From Bettongia penicillata ogilbyi (lineage: Eukaryota > Chordata > Mammalia > Diprotodontia > Potoroidae): a DNA stretch of 64,000 nucleotides. Shown here one piece after another: positions 55,200 to 64,000 of this stretch. The stretch lies in contig JAJHZJ010000220.1 in assembly GCA_023548195.1 (NCBI GenBank), forward strand, positions 1,557,279 through 1,621,278. The letters are read 5' to 3'. The notes under the pieces were generated by a model. It saw only the letters and a program-made list of their open reading frames with translations, had not been told where the DNA came from and did not search any database. A program made the position numbers and the translations under genes. Positions within the stretch are counted from its first letter, which is position 1. Every line of letters starts with the position of its first letter.

Positions 55200-57640
55200 T
55201 TAAGAGAAGCTAAAAGGCACAGTATTCTTGTTGCATTTCCTTATTGTTAGGGTAAAGTAAATTTTTTTCCAGTGTTAAATGTTCAGTACCTTATGAGTAC
55301 CTCATTTTGTACTAACATGGAATGTGAACTAAGAATGTGCTAGTTTTAGAGTCATGCCTACAACATCAATCCAGACTTATAATCACATTTTGGGAGAGAG
55401 AAAAAGGGGACTGTGTGTCTAATAATGAATCAGTAGCAGCATTTTCATCCAAGGACAGCAAATTTCATTCCTTCTTTTTATTCATAGAAGTAAATTATCA
55501 AAACTATTTGAAGAAAATTTGTTAGAATTCACTTCAAGTATCGCTGTGTCATTAAATTTAGAAATGTTTTGAGTAGCTCAGTGCAGTGTCTGAAAGGATC
55601 CCCTTTTACAAGACTTTGGTAAACAGTTGACTTACAAATTAAGCACCCACTACCATATAATAGTATGGCCTTCTTTGCCAGATAAAGAAAAATCTCTAAG
55701 CTTTTGGCTGTAATACCTCTCTTGCTGTGGCTTAACTCTATCATTAAGTGATACAATAAGGAAACTAGAAGAACTTATTTTGGCAAATAATAAATAAAAT
55801 TCTTTCCAAAATGCAGATGCCATTTCATTAAATGGAAAGGGCTTAAATGCTTAGCCTCTCTGTTTACACACACTGTGTACTCAAATACATCCAAATACCA
55901 TTAAATGCGTTAATAGGTTTGTGCTTCTTTTTTGAGTGAAAATTCACACAGATGGATTTAAGTGAATTCAAGACACAGAGTGACATCTGTCATTTTATTT
56001 GGACTCCAATAGGCCTTCACTGACTGCTGGCTATGTGAAACTTCCAATTGATTACAACAAGAGCTTTCCCAAGTTTTTTATCTAACAAATTTCTTGGAAT
56101 TTATAATGAAAATACATTTTTAGTAAAACTTTGGGAATGTACTTGATTGATACTATTGGAAAAAAGGCTACTAAGATGGAAGGAAATTCCATGTATGGTT
56201 ATTGGGATACTTTGGAAGAATAAGAAAAGAATATAATATAATTATCAATGGCAATTTTTCATGAAGATGAGCCAGCAACAGGAAAACAAACAAAAGATAC
56301 TTAATAGGTCATTTTGGCTAGATAAAGGAATAAAATTATTTTATTTTCTTGTAAAGAAGACCTACCTTTCCTTACGAAATCCAAGGAGTTTTTAGAATAG
56401 TAAAGCTAAGAAAAAATTAAAAGCTATCCTTTCAGAAAAGAATGACCATAGTTTCTAAGCATGTAGCTAAGCTATAAAAAATCATTTCATATATTTTGGT
56501 GAAATGAATTAACTTATTGTGGGAAATGTTTTCAAAGTATTTAGATGAAAAGTTATTTTGACACATATACATCTAATATTGTATAAAATACTGAATATAA
56601 TAGGCTTCCCAGTGCAACTGCAGCATAAAATTAGCTCAGATCTCAGGACGGTACTAAGACCTCAATCTATTTTATACTGGTGATTAACTAAAAATGTTGA
56701 GATATTATATAAAAGGTTATAGGAAAAAAATAACTTTTTTTCCTTCAATTTTCTTAAAATGCTACACAGGTAATCAGAATCTGCATTCATCTCACATGAA
56801 CTTGCCTTTTCTACATTACCTAATTAATCTATAGGGTACTATACAAATTGCAATGATATTAAAATAAAAAAGATCTTTGTTTTAGCCAGGAAGTTTTGCT
56901 TTTTACTATGGTTTTTACTATATCATTAGTCAAGAGGCAGTTCTGAGTCTATAGCTAGAATAATGTACACATCTGCACTTGTGGAGGACATTCCTTCATC
57001 AGGAATTTCTTTCATGAATGAAATCACAGATACAGTCTTCAGGCTATCAACCCCCAAAAGAACAAAAATAACCATAATTGGTTTCCTAAATGTATTATCT
57101 AACACATATTCATAGACAACAGAAAAAAAATCTCACATTATGTATGTATTGCAATGCATGCCTAATTCTGCGTCTTGAAACTATCACCTCTCTCACAGAA
57201 AGTGGAAAGCAGAGATCACTATCAGCTCTCTGGAATCTTGGTTGGTTATTGATTTTATCAGAAATATTAAGTCTTTCAAAGTTGGATTTTTATAATGTTA
57301 TGTGGATCTCCACATTCTGCTCTTTTTCTTTGTTCCTGTGGTTTTCTCTTTCTTTTCTTTTATATTGGGAGGACAAGAAGGAGAGAAAGTAAATGCATGT
57401 TAAATAAAAAACAAAATGATAGAATACAAAACAAAAATGTGTCTCCAGGTAAAATATTCCTCAGTACAGTTTTGCAATACTCACATAGTGCTGCTGTACT
57501 TTAAAATCTTATCAGTGTTAGTTTATTTGGGGAAAAATTACTCAACTTTGTATATAAGTAGTATGATTTTTTAAAAAATCAGATTCTTATTCATTATGAG
57601 AAATAAAGGAGACAACTCAATACTTCTACCCATTTAGGAA
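55200..57640. other. Unique sequence, repeat-poor block
   Basis: About 2.4 kb with no recognised interspersed repeat, making it one of the longest repeat-poor blocks here. 55,790-56,110 is non-repetitive, of mixed composition and carries several TAAT-type and E-box-like words (CATCTG, CAATTG), but no gene. The ORFs at 55,337-55,525, 55,529-55,756 and 57,090-57,392 are featureless. Confidence 0.45.
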
Positions 57641-57644
57641 TGGA

Positions 57645-57805
57645 AAGAAAAGTACTTGCCACCCTCTGGTACTAATTTGTAATGTGACCTTGGGAAAAAT
57701 CACTTTGCACTTATGAGACTTTATGGATGAAATCATCAACTGAAGTTATGAACTCTGATGTGCCTTTCTGGATCAACTTTCCAAAATCCTACAATTCTAA
57801 GGAAG
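57645..57805 (+). mobile_element. MIR-variant SINE fragment
   Basis: GTACTAATTTGTAATGTGACC, TTGGGAAAAATCACTTTGC, ATGAGACTTTATGGATG, GATGTGCCTTTCTGGATC, AAAATCCTACAATTCTAAGG fit the MIR variant ending '..ttcca..ctaa..ttctatga', strongly diverged. Confidence 0.6.
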
Positions 57806-57809
57806 TAGA

Positions 57810-58060
57810 AATCTGGGATCAATCATGATTAGCTTTATTCTGAGTTTTGGCAACACATATCAGAATCCTCATGCCTGGTCAGAATCAAGACATCTCAGTA
57901 GCCTAATAAATTACCTCCTTCAGGTACTGGTTATCAGAGGTGTCATTGAAAAGATGTCTCCTAACCTAGACAAGAAATAAAGAGGGACTAGAGCTTCTTT
58001 AAACTTAGAACAAATAGTTGGCACCTATGCGCAATAAGGAGTGACAAGAGATACATATGA
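57810..58060. other. Unique sequence
   Basis: Nothing recognised. Confidence 0.35.
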
Positions 58061-58064
58061 CAAA

Positions 58065-58280
58065 ATGGATAGCATTTATACAAGACTTTGAGTTTTGTAA
58101 AGTGGATCAGATATGTTATCTTATTTGATGCTTACAACAACCTTGTGAGTTACACTCTATTATTATAATTCCCCTTTTACAAGTAAGGAAATTGAGGCTA
58201 TGAGAGACTAAGTGAATTGTCAAGAATAACACAGTCAGTAAGCATCTCCTGTAATGTTCTTACTTGGTTTTCCTGACTTC
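58065..58280 (-). mobile_element. MIR/THER1-type SINE
   Basis: The complement order: GATAGCATTTATACAAGAC, TTTTGTAAAGTGGATCAG, CTTATTTGATGCTTACAAC, AACCTTGTGAGTTACACTC, TTTTACAAGTAAGGAAATTG, AGGCTATGAGAGACTAAG, TGAATTGTCAAGAATAACAC, AGTCAGTAAGC. Confidence 0.8.
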
Positions 58281-58284
58281 ACCA

Positions 58285-58765
58285 TGACTTTCCATTTCAC
58301 TTGAAAGTCTCATGTTTGAAGTGATTTTTTAAGAAGACATTTTAAGAGTATCATAGATGAATAAAAGTATCATGATTGGAAAACAGAGGTAGGGAAAGAT
58401 TTAGTACACAAAATTTTCACCTTTCAGGCACTCCAGTTTTAGTCCTGGGTTTTCAAAAAGCGGTAATGTTTGTTAAGTTTATCTGCTGTGGGAATACTTA
58501 CAAACTTTACAAGTAAATATCATCAAAAATAAACTGACAGCAAAGAATGCTACTCACACCCAGAAAGAAAGATGATTGACTAAATATGTAGGGTAATACA
58601 TAAATTATCATTGTCATCCCCAGAGATAGGGAAATTGAGATGAGAGAAAATCAGTGTTTGTAAATTTTAAGTAAATACAATAATAATAATAAATTTGAGT
58701 TGTAGGTGTTAAACTTGGAACATTTTTACCTTAAATTTGACTTTCATGCATGCTCCTTGTAACAG
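58285..58765. other. Unique sequence
   Basis: No gene or repeat recognised. A short (AAT)n run, CAATAATAATAATAAATT, lies near 58,679-58,696. Confidence 0.4.
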
Positions 58766-58769
58766 TCAA

Positions 58770-59085
58770 TCAGCATACATTTAAGCAGCACCTACTGAGT
58801 TAGGTGCCAAAGAATATTCAAGAAGTATAAAACAGTATTTACCCTATATATGTGGCATGGGTGGGAAAATTAGTTATGTATTCATTCATTTCCTTAACAT
58901 TTCTTAAGTTATTAGGTACAAATCACTCTATTAGCTGCAAGAGATAATAAAAATAAAATGGAAAAATTACTCTTGTTCTCCAGTTGCTTAAAATTTACTA
59001 AGGGTAATCAGACATAAGGGAAATAAAAAGAAAATCATAAAATTCTATTCTATAACAAGAGCATAAGCAAAGTAGTATTGAAGGA
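58770..59085 (+). repeat. 5' parts of the ~600-bp mammalian repeat (two pieces)
   Basis: 58,770-58,850 gives CATTTAAGCAGCACCTACTG, AGTTAGGTGCCAAAG. 58,885-59,050 gives CATTTCTTAAGTTATTAGG, TACAAATCACTC, then TTGTTCTCCAGTTGCTTAAAA and TTTACTAAGGGTAATCAGAC, matching '..tgtcctcaaggagcttaca..gggagacagac'. Both are weak. Confidence 0.4.
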
Positions 59086-59089
59086 TTTT

Positions 59090-59258
59090 AGAGTTGGACA
59101 GGTCCTTATAGATTATCTAATCAAATGTCCTCATTTACAGATGAAAAATAATGAGGTTCACAGAAAATATCCTATGCAAAAAGTTATGAGGATAATAAGT
59201 GGCAAACTTAGAACTGAATCAGTTTTCTGACTCTAGATAGTATTCTTTCCTACATGCT
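59090..59258 (-). mobile_element. MIR-variant SINE
   Basis: GATTTTAGAGTTGGACAGG, TCCTTATAGATTATCTAATC, GTCCTCATTTACAGATG, ACTTAGAACTGAATCAGTTTTC, TGACTCTAGATAGTATTCTTTCC are the complement of a MIR whose tail is the '..tagatgacct..ccagctctaaaat' variant. Confidence 0.75.
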
Positions 59259-59576
59259 ATTTTTGGAGAATACATATGATTAATATAAATGAATAACCTT
59301 GCATTTTGATGTTTTAATGTATCCACAACCCAATAAATGTCTTCTTCCACAGATGTAGATTGACATTTACCCATGCCATCTTTTTCTGTGATATTCTTGT
59401 CTCTATACCTTCATAAATCTTAATCAATATTGTACACAAAATGTAAAGTCTTCCTTTCATTGTTTTATTATTTGTGGAATATAAATTCATCACTGGGACT
59501 AATTGATATTGTACTGCCCTCATTTTTCAGGAGTAAAAATTTAGATAAGTATAGTTTACCACTGAAAAAAGATATC

Positions 59577-59579
<3 letters not shown>

Positions 59580-59610
<31 letters not shown>

Positions 59611-59735
59611 AGGAATGTATGTGTATCTGTGGATATATACGATATGTTATGCAAGTATATACATATACATATGTGAATATTCATGTGTATGTGCATGTAA
59701 ATGACTGCATATGATATATGAATGTGTGTTCGAGT
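59580..59735. repeat. (TA)n and (TGTA)n tract
   Basis: A pure (TA)14 run at 59,580-59,607 followed by alternating GTATATACATATACATATG sequence to about 59,725. Confidence 0.93.
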
Positions 59736-59736
59736 A

Positions 59737-59932
59737 GTGGGGCAGCTAGGTGGCCCAGTGGATAGAACATTGTGCTTACAATCAGAAAGACTCATTTTCA
59801 TGTGTTCAAATCGAGACATTTACAAGCTCTGAGAATCTGTGTAAGTTAGGTAATCTTGTTAACCTCAGTTTCCTCATCTGTAAAATGAACTGGAAAAGGA
59901 AATGTCAAACATTCCAGCATCTTTGCCATACA
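59737..59932 (+). mobile_element. Marsupial tRNA-headed CORE-SINE, best-preserved copy
   Basis: It starts GTGGGGCAGCTAGGTGGCCC, AGTGGATAGAACATTGTGC, TTACAATCAGAAAGACTC with RNA polymerase III A-box-like (TAGGTGGCCCAGTGG) and B-box-like (GTGTTCAAATCG) blocks. Then come GTTAACCTCAGTTTCCTCATC, TGTAAAATGAACTGGAAAAGG, AAATGTCAAACATTCCAGC, ATCTTTGCCA. It stops where the next simple repeat begins. It is inserted within a simple-repeat-rich zone, with TA/CA tracts on both sides. The ORF spanning 59,750-60,073 is an artefact. Confidence 0.92.
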
Positions 59933-59934
59933 TA

Positions 59935-60530
59935 TGCACATACATGTATATGCATGTATATACAAATGTATATGTGTGCATTGCCACATATACGTATGCT
60001 GCACATCTATATTATACACACATGTTACATGTGTATACACCTATACACCTATTGCATATACATAAAAGATTGAAATAATATGTTTATATAATCAATATAT
60101 TGTTGTATATACATAATATATCACATTCATCTTTATATGGACATATGCTTTACATATAACGTATGTTATGTGTTTATGCATGTTATGTTTGTGCTTATAT
60201 GCACAAAATATTAATATTAGATATTTCATATATACATATCTATATAGATATCCATATATAGTACATATGTGCATGATCTACATTATATACATGCATTTCA
60301 TGTACACTGTGTGCATTTCTTACCAAAAAAAGAGAAAAATATTAAATTCATATTCCACAAATATTAAAAGTGTTTTGTATACAAACACTGCATATTTACA
60401 CATATACATATTTTCTCTCTCAGTATACATATGTATGTGTATAATATAAATATATACATACATATGTATAAAATGCCCATATATGTATGTAGAATATGCA
60501 TATATGTACTTGCATAGCATGAATGATCTA
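59935..60530. repeat. Long degenerate (TATA/CATA/TGTA)n zone
   Basis: Repeated alternating purine-pyrimidine stretches (ATACATGTATATGCATGTATA, ACATATACGTATGC, TATACATATCTATATAG, ATACATACATATG) with short ordinary gaps such as 60,315-60,390. All ORFs here are Ile/Tyr/Met/His-rich artefacts. Confidence 0.88.
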
Positions 60531-60924
60531 TGTATTTATTACTTGAAATGAAGAAAGTCCAATGTCAGTCATAAAGGTCAAGTACTGAAATGTTTTTCCA
60601 CAAATAGCAAAATAATCAGAGGAAGAACTTGTGTGTTGTATATAATCTTTACGCGGAATTTATGGAAATATATAGACAAGGCAACAGAGAATGAGAAGGC
60701 ATGCTTAAGTTGCAATATGCTCCTATAAAAGGAAGAGTGCTTGTATACATTTACATACAAAATATCTTTACATTATATATGAGTATATAATATACACATC
60801 TATATAATGTGCAATTTTGCATTTGTCCATTTCCAAAAAAGACTATGCCATCAGAGAAATGATGACATGACTTGCACTTGACTTGTGTAACGTATAATGT
60901 GTATTTACACAGGATTTTATTTAT

Positions 60925-61012
60925 AGGTATAATACAATATAATGTAATATAACATAAAGCAATATGACACAGGACAATATAAGATAATACGATACGATAT
61001 GATACAATACCA
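60925..61012. repeat. Degenerate pentanucleotide flank
   Basis: ATAATACAATATAATGTAATA, ACATAAAGCAATATGACACAGG, ACAATATAAGATAATACGATACG, ATATGATACAATACCATATAA. Diverged 5-bp-periodic units that grade into the pure array. Confidence 0.85.
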
Positions 61013-61092
61013 TATAATATAATATAATATAATATAATATAATATAATATAATATAATATAATATAATATAATATAATATAATATAATATAG
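61013..61092. repeat. (TATAA)n pentanucleotide satellite array
   Basis: About 16 perfect 5-bp units of the TATAA/AATAT cycle. On the minus strand it reads as repeated ATTAT, giving the Tyr-Ile-Ile-Leu ORFs seen there. Confidence 0.97.
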
Positions 61093-61094
61093 AC

Positions 61095-62985
61095 AGGTAT
61101 TTGTACTGTGTATATGTACATTTTCTATATGTATTTGTGTGCATATGCATGTATATGTTTGTATACACATAAACGAATATAGGCATGTATTTTTTAAACT
61201 AGGCTAATAAAATTTGACATTTTGGATAAAGAACTTTATGGTGCTAAGCACAGAGTCAAAATTCAAATATTTATGAATAAGTAGGTGGTCAAGTCAATAG
61301 CAACTTCTGAGCATAATTTAATTACATATTTTCTCTTATATTTACCTTTTGGTTGGTAATGCTAATTAAATGAAAAAGACAGTATTTCATAAGTGTCATA
61401 GAAATTTGAGTTATTACTATTATTATTTAAGGAGTCACTACAATTTATCTTAAGGAGAAAAATCAGATTAGAAAGAACAGGGCCATGTAATAGAATCATC
61501 TTTCTTCAAGACTATAACTCATCAGGCTGAATATTTTCTGAGTAAAAAAATGTGAAACAATCTTTAGTGTAATATAAGATATATAGCAGCATGGATAAAA
61601 CTAAGCATTTCTTTAGGATAATCTACATGTCATCTGTGTTCTATGTTTAAGATAACCTACCTAATAGAAGCTATTATTAAAAAATTTGGATATTGTTACT
61701 TAGTATGAATTCAACATTGAAAATTTGGTATGAAGCATGAAGTACAGAGCAATTCACTATTGCTATAGCATTCAGTGTTGCTAAGTAACAGACACTGAGT
61801 TAAACATAATGGTTACAGCGATGAAACTAGAACACTGAAAATTCATTCATACACTTTACATCTAGTCCACAGGGGCACAGATTCATGGCTAACTCATCCT
61901 ATTTAAGAGTGAAGATCAGGGGTTGGCAATCTCATGGCCATCTGGTAGTTTTTTGCTCTGTCCACTAACAGGGACACTCAGAAAAGAAAAACAAAAGCAG
62001 AAAAAAAACTTTTTTTTTCAAGTTCTCTATTGTTTTCTGAGAGCTGATGAATTCTATCTCCTATTCACTCCCTTATATGTTTCTTTAACTTAGGGGCAGT
62101 GGTGTGGATGTATACATCTATCCTAGACTCTTGGCTTCTATTCTAACTAAACAGGAAACAAACTAAGTCTTCTCTTCATCCTTTATTCCAATAAAGAATA
62201 TTCATGTGAGCATGAATGGCACAAAGGATTCAACCATTTATCAATCGATTTATATAATGCAATATTCTAATACACATACATATGTGTGTATAACATATAT
62301 ACAAATAAAAACTATATAAAAACATATATGACCATAGAAGCAAGGAGAATAATTCAAAATTGAAAAAGAAAAAAAAAAAAGGAATGGACAGAATGTGATC
62401 CAGTGGCTTCTTTCAACTATCAATCAGCTCAAAACATGCGATTTTCCAGACAGAATTCATGTACTGCTACTACCAGAAACTAACAAGAATCAAACATCTG
62501 AATTTGTACTTGGGACCTTTTATTTACTATTTGTTTTTCCATTCACAGTACTCCCCAAAGGGGAACTAAAGGACTGATTTTTTTTCTCTGACTGATTTTG
62601 CTTACTAACTACTCTTTTATTAGCTAAAAACTCTGCTGTAGCTTTCTCACTATCATTTTTGATTGTAATTCATTGGCTTGACTGCATAGGACACTCATTG
62701 TTTCTCAGGATTTATTCATTACTGGTGGAGAGGAAATTAAGGGCAGATCCAGCCATAAGAAAAAAAGTAAACTGCAACCACCTTCCTTTCCTTTCCTAGA
62801 TCTACCTTTCCTCAAAAATCTACAAAACCTATTCTATATTCTTTTTACCTTTCTATTTTATATCGTAGATACTGTAATCATCAAAAATTTTCTATACATA
62901 AAGAATCAAAAATGAGGATTTTTTTAATGAAACTACAAATTTATTACATGTGGATCTTTTAAAAATATATTTTAATTAAAATTGG
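61095..62985. other. Mostly unique sequence
   Basis: 61,095-61,190 is a short TA/TG-alternating tail of the simple-repeat zone. 61,200-61,900 is repeat-poor. 62,270-62,330 is again TA/CA-alternating. 62,362-62,380 holds an A-rich run. No gene recognised; the ORF 62,395-62,577 is featureless. Confidence 0.45.
61928..61985. mobile_element. Possible hAT terminal fragment
   Basis: CAGGGGTTGGCAATCTCATGG has the CAGGGGTTGGCAA start typical of hAT transposon ends, followed by a 'ggccatctggtag' block. No matching opposite end is visible nearby. Confidence 0.4.
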
Positions 62986-63399
62986 AAATAGTAATGAAGA
63001 TTTCCCTGCTTTTTGGTATCCACTTCTAAATTCCTTTCAACTTTCTTTTTATTTTTTAAATGTTATATTTTTACTCTTTGCTTTTCTTTTACATTTTTGT
63101 TTCATTATCCTTCTAATCCCCTATCCCCACAATAAAATAAAAAGTTTTATCTTTTAACAAATGAAAGATTTAATTTAAAAAATGCAAACAAATTCTCCAG
63201 CAAAATAAATACATACTTAACTTTGATGTGTTTCTTATTGTGCTCCTACAGGAGATCTCTTCTCTGTGAAAAGGGGAAAATATTCTTTATTAGCAGGTTT
63301 TTAGAGTTGTAATTGAATATTTCTTTTCTCCCTATTTTTGAAGTTTTCAAGTTTGCTCATTTTTTTTTTATTTACAATGTTTTCAATCTTTTCCAGTTG

Positions 63400-63870
63400 G
63401 TCTCCAAGTTCTCCTCACTTCATTTTGCACAAGTTCATAGTGTTCTTCCATATTTCTCTAAATCTGTCATTGTAAATATGTCTTCTGGTGCATTAATATT
63501 CTATTACATCACTTTAACAAGACTTGGTGATTCCCCAAATGATGAGCATCCACAATTTTTTGATATAAGGAAAAGTGCTGCTATAAATAGCTATTTTTAT
63601 GTATGAGTTCTTTCCCTTCTGTCTTTGATCACAAGAATGCAAAATTCTTAAGAACATGGATCATTTCATTTTTTGTTTTTATCATCCCAGAACCTAATAT
63701 GGTGGAGGTCCTTTAATAGGTAATTGTTGCTTGATTGATAACGATAGTACTAGATCAGACCTTAGGCATCGTTTAGGGTGTTGTGGTAGGTAGTTCTAAA
63801 TTGTTTCCAGATTGTCTGGACCAATTCAGAGCTTCCCTATCAGTGAATTATTGTGCCTGATCTCCTGACG
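63400..63870 (-). mobile_element. L1 ORF2 C-terminal region, split by a small insertion
   Basis: The plus strand shows the L1 ORF2 3' complement: TTCTATTACATCACTTTAAC, GGTGATTCCCCAAATGATGA, GCATCCACAATTTTTTGATA, GGAAAAGTGCTGCTATAAATAG (compare 24,940-25,010). After the tail-like insertion at 63,640-63,740 the complement resumes with GGTAGTTCTAAATTGTTTCC, AGATTGTCTGGACCAATTC and CAGAGCTTCCCTATCAGTG, matching '..gttccaaattgctctccagaatggttggaccagttcacaactcc'. Confidence 0.65.
63640..63742 (+). repeat. LINE/SINE 3' tail (L2/MIR3-like) inserted in L1
   Basis: GCAAAATTCTTAAGAACATGG, TTTTGTTTTTATCATCCCAG, AACCTAATATGGTGGAGG, AATAGGTAATTGTTGCTTGATTGA match the tail '..aactccttgagaacagggat..cccagcacctagcacagtg..aataaatgcttgttgattga'. 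Confidence 0.6.
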
Positions 63871-64000
63871 GTTTAGAAAAATTATATTTTGTGAGTGCAA
63901 ACTCCCTGAAAAGCACTGCATAGTTTGGATATATTAGGTATTTTAATGTAATGTAGGCTCTCACTTGGTTGGAAAGGAATAGAACAAAAAGGATCTCAGT

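Noticed and set aside
60751..61186. Overlapping 139-, 89- and 66-codon Tyr/Ile repeat ORFs
   Set aside because: Translations of the (TATAA)n satellite and neighbouring alternating sequence, not genes.
1..64000. CRISPR arrays, tRNA or rRNA genes, operons or phage-type modules
   Set aside because: No regularly spaced unique-spacer repeats, no cloverleaf gene apart from SINE heads, and no compact ORF clusters. The repeat content is mammalian.

Overview
The window looks like ordinary marsupial (metatherian) intergenic or deep-intronic nuclear DNA. It is AT-rich and CpG-poor, has no long open reading frame (the longest is about 150 codons), and consists mostly of interspersed repeats. The assignment to marsupials rests on the repeat vocabulary. 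There is a marsupial-type L1 family with characteristic 5' UTRs and a purine-rich ORF1-ORF2 spacer. There is an RTE/BovB-like LINE with the typical '...GTCAGACATGACTGAAAAAC...' 3' end. There are tRNA-headed CORE/MIR (THER1-like) SINEs beginning GGGGCAGCTAGGTGGC, a second SINE ending in a 'CCTCTTTGG..AAGAAGGACA' tail, L3/CR1 remnants and a hAT-type palindromic element. I cannot name the species. All repeat names come from recognition by eye, not from a database search.

Layout. 1-3.6 kb: mostly unique AT-rich DNA with one short exon-like ORF behind a splice-acceptor-like site (1,493-1,658), a purine tract, and L3/CR1 and MIR remnants. 3.6-8.7 kb: L1-derived DNA read on the minus strand, including an element with 5' UTR, ORF1, spacer and 3'-UTR-like sequence but no ORF2 (HAL1-like). 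8.7-24.4 kb: sparse, old repeats in unique DNA, including an L1 3' end (11.8-13.1 kb), a hAT palindrome (11.15 kb), a solo LTR (18.9-19.4 kb) and a plus-strand L1 ORF2 scrap (20.1-20.5 kb). 24.4-31.8 kb: a nearly complete but dead minus-strand L1, split by a plus-strand L1 5' end. 34.5-36.8 kb: a minus-strand RTE element. 37-49 kb: mixed SINEs, an L1 ORF2 fragment, and a large inverted repeat (44.13-45.80 kb) whose arms each carry a MIR and a trinucleotide array. 49.8-54.6 kb: a second L1 ORF2 fragment, a second solo LTR of the same family as the first, and SINEs. 54.6-64 kb: unique DNA, a dense simple-repeat zone (59.6-61.2 kb) and an L1 3' end at the right edge.

No functional protein-coding gene, RNA gene, CRISPR array or prokaryote-type system is supported. 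The one coding candidate is the exon-like ORF at 1.5 kb, which I could not assign to a family. The most interesting items are structural: the inverted duplication, the ORF2-less L1, the antisense-nested L1 5' end, and the paired solo LTRs. I did not find a convincing new biological system.
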